NCBI RefSeq assembly: GCF_932294415.1
Contig: NC_065536.1
Coordinates: 59,359,354 to 59,423,353, forward strand
DNA: 64,000 nucleotides
DNA from: Quercus robur
Lineage: Eukaryota > Streptophyta > Magnoliopsida > Fagales > Fagaceae
Direction: 5' to 3'
Positions within the stretch are counted from its first letter, which is position 1; every line of letters begins with the position of its first letter. The translations under genes were made by a program, and so were the position numbers. Under the pieces are notes generated by a model. The model ran no database searches and was not told the origin of the DNA. It worked only from the letters and a program-made list of their open reading frames with translations. This document shows, piece by piece, positions 57,041-64,000 of the stretch.

Positions 57041-59236
57041 ATGTCTGTCGCTTCCTCGTCTACAGATAGCCTTAATAAGGTTATAGACGAGTATTGTGAT
57101 GATACTAGTGATAGGTCTAGCTCTAGTGGTGCTAGTGATGAGAGTGGAGGAAGCACGGACGAGAACTACTCTTCTGGGGCCCCTGGGCTCCCTATTGAAG
57201 TCGTCCAAGAACAGCTTAGGAGAGCTTCTGGCTCTCAAGCTGGTTCTCCGTCTAATCCTACGGACGAGGTAGAGACCGTCTTTAGTTGCGCTGTAGGCGT
57301 CCATTCTAAGACGGACGAACAAAGGTTAGGTAACCTTAGGTCCTGGTATCAAATCCCAGACGAGTTTAACCCTAGGCTACCCGTCCGTGGAGAGTGGTGT
57401 TGTGAGCCCCGTTTTGGAATAGGCGTCTATGAATCTTATTTCTTAGGTGGCCTTAGGTTTCCTTTAAATGCCTTTGCTAGGGAGTTACTAGTCAAGTTAG
57501 GTTTAGGTGTTTGTCAATTCAATCCCAATGCATGGAGGTTAATTATCTCCATGCAAATTTTGTGGAGGGAAGTTTTTGGTGGGGACCGTCCTCTTACAGT
57601 GGACGAGTTCCTTTATTGTTATAAACCTTCTGCCATAAGTCAGTCTGAAGGTTTTTATCAGTTTACTGCTAGAGGGAATGATTGTAGGTTGATCAAGTCC
57701 CTAGCTTCGTCTGATAGGAAGTGGAAGACGGAGTTCATTTTTCTTTCAGGCTTCTGGGCAGGGAACCCTGTGGACGTTGGCAGGGATCCCTTTCCCCCTT
57801 ACACTGGGGACTTAGGGAACCTTCGTCCAGAAGGTACGTCCCTTCCCCTTGTCTATTTTTATTCTTACTCCTATTTGGTATATTTACAATTTCTAACCTT
57901 TATTTGTTCATTGTGTTGTAGCTGCCAAACGTCCGTCCTTGAGCAAATTTCACCGTGACCGCGTCCACAGGGCTCGTCTACACGCAGATAGGAGCTTCCA
58001 TTCTCTTGTCACGCTTAGACGTCTAGCCAAGTGGGGTTTAGGTCCCGAGCCTTCAGACGAAGCTATAGCTCACGAGGTTACTGTGCGAAAAAGTAAGTTT
58101 TTAGCTAAACTTCCTTTCCCTTTTCTTTTTGTATACATTTCTTAACTTGTTCATCTCGTCTTAGGAATGTCAACCATGAAAGAGAACAAAGGGAAGGAAA
58201 TTGCTGGAGAAGGGAAGCGTCCTGAGGGTGTAGCCCAGGATCGTCCTGAGGGTCAGATGCGTCCAACGGCTGGGGACAAAAGAAAATTCTTGCCAAAGAG
58301 TATTGACCTGGAAGGGCTCCCCAGTCGTAGAGACAAAAGGGTTAAGCAGGGCTCGTCCAAGGTGGTTAAGTCAAAACCTCCTCAGACTCAGCCTGCCGTC
58401 CAGATAGTCGACGTGGACTCGTCCACTCCAGTTGAATCCACTCCGTCCAAGACTCCGCCCAGAACTCCTTCAGCCAAGTTTACTATGCCTAGCTCGTCCC
58501 AGCCTTCTACGAACATTATTGAGAGCGAAGATCTGGCTTGGGAACGTTTCCAGACAGCCGTCAAGGACGAGGATATAAACATGTGCTACAACATGGGCTT
58601 GAAGGAATTTGAACATTCAGGCGTCCATGACCTCTTCAAGGTATGCCAGTATCCCTCGTCCTTGTTCAGTTATTAAATTTTCCTCATCTAATCATTCTAT
58701 GTTGTTGTGTCTATTCACAGGCCATGTCGAAGTTTATAGCAGCGTCTAGACAGGCAACGGAGCTGGACAAGACGAGAGTCTTGTTGGAGACAAGGATTCA
58801 GGAGGTGAACGCTGATTGTAAGAAATGGGCTGGGTTTGCTGAAAAAGCTAAGGACGAGGTCAAAGAGCGTAACAAGTTGATTGAGGAGCTAAGGACGGAT
58901 GCATTGGAGAAGGAAACGCGCATTGATCACTTACAACAGATGAACAATGAGTTGAATGCTCGTCTTTCCAAGGCAAGAGAGGACGCTGTGGCTGAGTTCA
59001 AGTCGTCCAAAGAGTATACAGACACTTTGGATCGCAATTATGCAGCTGGTTTTGAAGATTTCAGAATGGACGCTGTTGAAAACTTTCCTGAAGTTGACTT
59101 CAGCACAATCAAGCTTAACCTTACTGCTGCCACAAGCTCTCTCCTCCAGACTGGCTCTGATGACGTCAACGTGGAAGACGACGCCAGTACTCAGCCTCCT
59201 CAGGACGAGCCTGCTATGAATGCTCCCCCTTCTTAG
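57041..59236 (+). CDS. Antisense accessory gene of the Ty3 element (gypsy-type transposase_28-like protein)
   Basis: Exons 57041-57833, 57922-58092, 58165-58640, 58721-59236. All three introns are GT-AG, all phases agree, and the product is 651 aa with no interruption. ATG 57041 is the first in the frame; upstream is a TTG. The N-terminus is Ser/Asp/Glu-rich. Residues about 95-260 (RSWYQIPDEFNPRLP, GIGVYESYFLGGLRFPL, LGLGVCQFNPNAWR, FLYCYKPS) resemble the plant domain catalogued as putative gypsy-type transposon (Transposase_28); despite its name no transposase activity is established. Then comes a Pro/Ser/Lys-rich linker and a C-terminal coiled coil (KTRVLLETRIQEV...LIEELRTDALEKETRI). It lies between pol and the 3' LTR, head-on to pol. 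Antisense extra ORFs at this site are known in Tat-lineage elements; their function is unknown. Confidence 0.85.
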
Positions 59237-60105
59237 GACGAGACTTTAACCTTTGTAGCTTTGCTTTTTCTTTCTTTTTGTAACTTTTGTGTTTGGTCCT
59301 TTGTTTTTGGACCTTTTTTATGTAACAAGAATACATTATACTCGTCCATGGTTTTAGGACGGGTTTTTAAGTATACTATTTTTGCTTTTCAAACTAATCA
59401 AGGGTTTTTGGACGTAGGATGTCCACCCTTTGAATGAAGTTTTATTTTCTTTGCATGGATAAATGATTTCATTTTCTTTGTATGGACGAGTGATTTCATT
59501 TTCTTTGCATGGACGGATGCTGCTAAGCTATTTTACTCCTAGCTCATCCATGTCGAGAATACATATTTTTCATGTAGTCTAACTCGTCTTAGCAGGTAGT
59601 ATTTTTAATTAGCTTGATTCGTCTTAAGACTTGCAAACTAATTTTACATACCATCTACTTATTTTGCCAACTTTTTGTCTCGTCCAGAATTTGGATTGTT
59701 TCAGTTGGCTTTACCTCGTCCATGAGTTGGACGAGTATGGATGTGGTTTCTTTTATTCAAGAAAATTTAGACGTTACATCTCCGCGTCCAGAGATTTTGT
59801 TCGTCTTAGATCTTTCAACCCTCTTGAGGATTGAATTGGACGACAATATCATGGAGAATTCACACAACATTTTGTACATAACATAAATATTGTTTACAGA
59901 CAAGGCACATGCACACTGATGCCTTTTTATTTAATAAATACATACTTCATGACTTCGTCCATAACCACAACACAACTATAAAAAGTAAATCATAGTTTCA
60001 AACTTCACACACAAACAATACCAAACATAGTAGTATCAAACAGCATCACTCATAATAGTACGCTAGTAGACAGATAAGACCCAAGTCTCGTCCATAGGTT
60101 CACTC
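59237..60105. other. Non-coding interval between pol and the antisense gene
   Basis: Both transcription units end here tail to tail. The plus strand after 59236 is T-rich, a likely 3' UTR (GTAACAAGAATAC near 59322-59334). The interval is studded with GGACGAG/CTCGTCC and close variants although it codes for nothing recognisable; the small open frame at 59614-59886 has no domain. Confidence 0.6.
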
Positions 60106-63100
60106 TTACTGGTAGTACCTCTTCAGGTGCTCCACATTCCAAGGATGTTCCAATTTTCTCCCGTCCAGGGCCTCCAGGTAGTAGGATCCTTGCCTTTTAC
60201 AGTTGATTACTCTATAGGGTCCTTCCCAGTTTGGGCCCAACTTCCCATGTGCTGGGTTCTTGGTTGACAAAGAGACCTTTCTCAGGACGAGATCTCCTAT
60301 ATTGAAACGCCTAGGCTTCACCATCGCATCATACTGCCTAGCCATGAGGTTCTTATACTTTGCTGCCCTGTATTCTGCGTTTGCCCTTACCTCGTCTATT
60401 AGATCGAGGTTCAGACGAAGCTGGTCCTCATTATCCTTGTCTTGATACGTCATCACCCTGTGATTAGCCATATGCACTTCTGCAGGTATGACTGCATCGC
60501 TTCCATAGGCTAATTTGAAAGGGGTCTCCCCTGTAGGGGTCCTCACAGTGGTCCTGTATGCCCATAAAACTCCTGGTAATTCATCTGGCCATATTCCCTT
60601 TGCCCCCTCAAGCCGAGTCTTGATGATTTTCAACAAGGATCGGTTTGCTACTTCAGCCTGGCCGTTGGCTTGGGGGTGTGCAGGCGAGGAGTAATGGTTC
60701 TGAATTCCAAAGTGTAAGCAAAAGTCCTTGAAGAGTGCATTGTCAAATTGTCGTCCGTTGTCAGACACCAATACCTTCGGCACTCCAAATCTGCAGACAA
60801 TGTTCTTCCACACGAAGTTCTTAACATTCTGTTGTGTGATATTTGCCAACGGTTCTGCCTCCACCCATTTGGTGAAGTAATCGATGCCCACAACTAAAAA
60901 CTTCATCTGCCTTACTCCCAAAGGGAAGGGACCCAAAATGTCCAATCCCCATTGTGCGAAAGGCCACGGTGCTACCATTGGGGTGAGGTATTCCGATGGT
61001 TGCCTGGGGACATTGCTAAATTGCTGGCACTGGTCGTAGACTTTAACGTATGCTTTTGCATCAGCTTGCATGTTCGGCCAATAATATCCTGCACGAATGA
61101 CCTTGTGGACAAGTGATCTGGCTCCTGAGTGATTGCCACATGCCCCTTCGTGAACTTCTCTCAGCACGTAGTTCGCTTCGTCCGGAGCTAGGCACCTAAG
61201 GTAAGGTTGAGAGAAGCCTCTCTTGTATAGCACTTCATTCATAAGGACGTATCTAGCTGATCTCATCCTCACCTTTCTGGCCTCAACCTTTTCTTCTGGT
61301 AGTCGTCCATCTTTCAAATATGATATAATCGGAGTCATCCAATTTTCTCTGTTATCCACCTGCTGTACTTCCTGGGCATCTATACTCGGCATATACTGAA
61401 CTTCATCTGACTTCTCTAATGATTCATCTGCTGAGGCCTCTTTTGCTATAGTATCAGTTTCCACGTTCTCCTCCCTGGGGATTTGAACGAAGTCAGCTTT
61501 TTCGAACCTTTTCACAAGGCGCATCACCCTACCAAGGTATTTCTTCATTCGTCCTTCCTTCGCTTCATACATCCCATTCACTTGCCCCATGATCAGTTGG
61601 GAATCTTCCATGACACATATGGACTTGGCTTCCACGGACTTCGCCAATTCTAGCCCTTTGAGGAGGGCTTCATATTCGACTTCATTGTTTGTCGCTTGGT
61701 ACTGTAGACGTACTTTATGTTTCAGTTTGTCTCCCTCTGGGGACTGCAGGACCACACCAATTCCTCCTGCATGCCGTGTAGACGAACCATCCACGTGAAC
61801 GATCCATCTCTTGCTGTCCTCTGCCTCATTATGACTTGGGGTAAACTCTGCGATAAAATCTGCTAGGGCTTGAGCTTTTATGGCATGCCTTGGTTGATAT
61901 CTGATATCGAACTCACTTAGCTCCACAGCCCACTGGATTAATCGCCCTGCAGCTTCCAGTCTATTCATTGCTTTTTTGAGAGGATGATCTGTCATAACAT
62001 TAATGACATGTGCTTGGAAATAATGCCTCAGCTTCCTTGAAGCTGTGATTAGTGCGAAGGCCAACTTCTCCATTTGTGGATATCGTCCTTCCGCTCCTTT
62101 CAATGCCTTGCTTGTATAATACACAGGTCTTTGGACTTTATCTTCCTCTCTTATCAATGCTGAGCTCACAGCATATGGGGTTACCGCTAGGTACAAATAT
62201 AGTTCCTCTCCTTCCACTGATGGACTTAGCAGCGGTGCCCTGGTAAGGTATACCTTCAAATCTTCGAAAGCTCTCTGACACTCGTCGGTCCATTCGAATG
62301 CTTTTTTGAGAACCTTAAAAAATGGCAAACATTTATCAGTAGCTTTAGAGACAAACCTGTTAAGCGCAGCGACTCGTCCAGTGAGGGATTGGATTTCCTT
62401 GGTATTTTGCGGTGGCTTCATGTCCAGTATTGCTTGAATTTTATCTGGATTTGCTTCAATTCCCCTGTGGGATACCATAAAGCCAAGGAATTTCCCTGAT
62501 GATACTCCAAAAGCACATTTGCTAGGATTCAGCTTCATGTGATACCGCCTCAATGTCTCAAATGTCTCCTGCAGGTCGTCTAGATGTCTTCCTTCGTCCT
62601 GACTTTTCACCAGCATGTCATCTACATAGACTTCCACATTCCGCCCAATCTGCGGACGGAACATGTGGTTGACCAACCTCTGATATGTCGCCCCTGCATT
62701 CTTTAAGCCAAACGGCATCACCTTATAGCAGAATAAGCCTTGACTGGTGACAAAAGATGTCTTCTCTTGATCAGCCTCGTCCATTCTTATCTGATTGTAT
62801 CCTGAAAAGGCATCCATGAAACTAAGCAATTTGTGGCCTGCAGTTGAGTCTACTAACTGGTCAATGCGCGGTAACGGATAGCTGTCCTTGGGGCAAGCCT
62901 TATTTAGATCAGTGAAGTCAACGCACATTCTCCACTTTCCATTCGCTTTTTTGACCATTACTACATTGGCCAACCAATCCGGGTAGTACACTTCCCGAAT
63001 GAACTTTGCTACCATCAGCTTTTGGACCTCGTCCTTGATTGCACTATCTCTTTCTGGGACAAACACCCTCTTCTTTTGCCGAACAGGCTTGGAGGAAGGA

Positions 63101-63987
63101 CATACATTCAAACGGTGAGTAATGACACTAGGGTCTATACCCGGCATATCATCGTGACTCCACGCAAATACGTCGATGTTGTTCTTCAAAAATTGGACGA
63201 GGTCCGTCTTAATCTTCTCTTCTAAATCTACTCCAACCCTGGTACACCTCTCAGGGTTATTTTCATCCAAGGGAATATCTTCCAATGCTTCAGTAGGTTC
63301 TGCTACAACCCTCTTTTCTTCAATGTTCATTGCTTGAACTTGTTCATCCATGGCCAGCATGGCCAAGTAACACTCTCTTGCTGCCAGTTGGTCACCTTGT
63401 ACCTGTCCTACCCCGTGTTCTGTCGGAAACTTGACTGATAAGTGGTAAGTAGAGGTAACAGCTTTCCAACTATTCAAAGTTGGCCTCCCAATGATGGCAT
63501 TGTAAGAGGATGGACAGTCTACCACAAGGAAGTTCACATCCTTGGTAATCTGTCGTGGATATACCCCCACTATCACGGATAAGGAAATGGTACCCACTGG
63601 CTGCACCTTCATCCCACCAAAGCCTACTAGGGGGGAGTTCACTGGACGGAGCTGGTCTCGTCCTAATCTCATCTGCTGAAAAGCTGGATAATATAAAATG
63701 TCTGCTGAGCTTCCATTGTCCACAAGCACTCTTCTGGTTGTGTAGTTTGCAATTAGTAAGGAGATGACGAGGGCATCATCATGAGGGTGATGAATTCTGT
63801 CAGCGTCCTCGTCCGTGAAAGTAATTGCCCGCTCGTCCGTGGATCTTGCTACTGGTGATCGTCCAGAAAGCTGGACGCTTTGTACTACCTTCAAGTAAGC
63901 TTTCTTGGACTTGGACGACTGGCCAGTTGTACTTCCCCCAATGATGACTCTTATCTCCCCGAGTGGTGGTCGCGATGAATCTTCCAT
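60106..63987 (-). CDS. pol: Ty3/gypsy pol polyprotein (protease, RT, dual RNase H, integrase), Tat-like
   Basis: 1293 uninterrupted codons on the minus strand. The frame stays open upstream to the window edge, so gag-pol probably continues to the right and the ATG at 63987 may be internal. Protease DNGSSAD begins at D90. RT spans about 340-515 with YVDD at 454-457. A first RNase H (about 595-715) lacks the usual first Asp (LAVTPYAVSS). A second RNase H has D733, E771, D795 and D845. The integrase zinc-binding region has H946, H953 and C987 but Tyr at 984 where Cys is expected. The catalytic triad is D1016, D1076, E1112 (35 residues between the last two). A second RNase H plus an antisense ORF between pol and LTR are traits of the Tat lineage. 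An intact frame suggests recent insertion. Confidence 0.93.
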   Translation of the reverse strand: MEDSSRPPLGEIRVIIGGSTTGQSSKSKKAYLKVVQSVQLSGRSPVARSTDERAITFTDEDADRIHHPHDDALVISLLIANYTTRRVLVDNGSSADILYYPAFQQMRLGRDQLRPVNSPLVGFGGMKVQPVGTISLSVIVGVYPRQITKDVNFLVVDCPSSYNAIIGRPTLNSWKAVTSTYHLSVKFPTEHGVGQVQGDQLAARECYLAMLAMDEQVQAMNIEEKRVVAEPTEALEDIPLDENNPERCTRVGVDLEEKIKTDLVQFLKNNIDVFAWSHDDMPGIDPSVITHRLNVCPSSKPVRQKKRVFVPERDSAIKDEVQKLMVAKFIREVYYPDWLANVVMVKKANGKWRMCVDFTDLNKACPKDSYPLPRIDQLVDSTAGHKLLSFMDAFSGYNQIRMDEADQEKTSFVTSQGLFCYKVMPFGLKNAGATYQRLVNHMFRPQIGRNVEVYVDDMLVKSQDEGRHLDDLQETFETLRRYHMKLNPSKCAFGVSSGKFLGFMVSHRGIEANPDKIQAILDMKPPQNTKEIQSLTGRVAALNRFVSKATDKCLPFFKVLKKAFEWTDECQRAFEDLKVYLTRAPLLSPSVEGEELYLYLAVTPYAVSSALIREEDKVQRPVYYTSKALKGAEGRYPQMEKLAFALITASRKLRHYFQAHVINVMTDHPLKKAMNRLEAAGRLIQWAVELSEFDIRYQPRHAIKAQALADFIAEFTPSHNEAEDSKRWIVHVDGSSTRHAGGIGVVLQSPEGDKLKHKVRLQYQATNNEVEYEALLKGLELAKSVEAKSICVMEDSQLIMGQVNGMYEAKEGRMKKYLGRVMRLVKRFEKADFVQIPREENVETDTIAKEASADESLEKSDEVQYMPSIDAQEVQQVDNRENWMTPIISYLKDGRLPEEKVEARKVRMRSARYVLMNEVLYKRGFSQPYLRCLAPDEANYVLREVHEGACGNHSGARSLVHKVIRAGYYWPNMQADAKAYVKVYDQCQQFSNVPRQPSEYLTPMVAPWPFAQWGLDILGPFPLGVRQMKFLVVGIDYFTKWVEAEPLANITQQNVKNFVWKNIVCRFGVPKVLVSDNGRQFDNALFKDFCLHFGIQNHYSSPAHPQANGQAEVANRSLLKIIKTRLEGAKGIWPDELPGVLWAYRTTVRTPTGETPFKLAYGSDAVIPAEVHMANHRVMTYQDKDNEDQLRLNLDLIDEVRANAEYRAAKYKNLMARQYDAMVKPRRFNIGDLVLRKVSLSTKNPAHGKLGPNWEGPYRVINCKRQGSYYLEALDGRKLEHPWNVEHLKRYYQ

Positions 63988-64000
63988 CTTTCCCTTTTGT

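Noticed and set aside
58956..59219. Alternative frame over the last exon of the antisense gene
   Set aside because: Shadow of the coiled-coil exon; it does not splice in phase with the upstream exons.

Overview
The window reads as nuclear DNA of a eudicot plant: AT-rich intergenic DNA, GT-AG introns, plant-specific protein families, and many small inverted-repeat transposons, SINEs, LINE scraps and an LTR retrotransposon. The style of the repeats (short elements opening with GTGTTTGGAT-like ends and ending in ...CCAAACAC, and solo LTRs ending CCCCCTACA) recalls woody rosids such as Fagaceae. That is an impression from memory and was not checked.

Three complete host genes can be modelled with every splice phase consistent. 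(1) 5775-12024, plus strand, 8 exons, 1189 aa: the chloroplast DExH-box RNA helicase ISE2/DExH15. (2) 26110-15945, minus strand, 22 exons, 1445 aa: a SIN3-like paired-amphipathic-helix corepressor (SNL family). It is convergent with ISE2. (3) 50970-54057, plus strand, 4 exons, 675 aa: a TORTIFOLIA1/SPIRAL2-like microtubule-associated HEAT protein. Between the SIN3-like and TOR1-like genes lie about 24 kb with no host gene, filled with transposon debris. The debris includes a 716-bp solo LTR with perfect 5-bp target duplications, a 1.49-kb hAT-type element with perfect 8-bp duplications, a 195-bp SINE with a 12-bp duplication, several MITE families, a Myb/SANT-domain pseudogene and RNase H tails of LINEs.

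The right end (56051 to past 64000) is one large Ty3/gypsy element lying on the minus strand. Its pol reading frame is uninterrupted for 1293 codons, with protease, RT, two RNase H domains and integrase, an organisation known from the Tat lineage. Its 3' LTR is at 56051-56686. Between pol and that LTR, on the opposite strand, is a complete four-exon gene (57041-59236, 651 aa). It has three GT-AG introns and its own compact promoter (two G-boxes and a TATA box) placed just inside the LTR. An intron-bearing gene can persist in a retrotransposon only if it is antisense to the genomic RNA, which is the arrangement here. The heptamer GGACGAG/CTCGTCC is heavily repeated through the LTR, the promoter side and the non-coding interval of this element. 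This antisense gene and its promoter are the most interesting part of the window.
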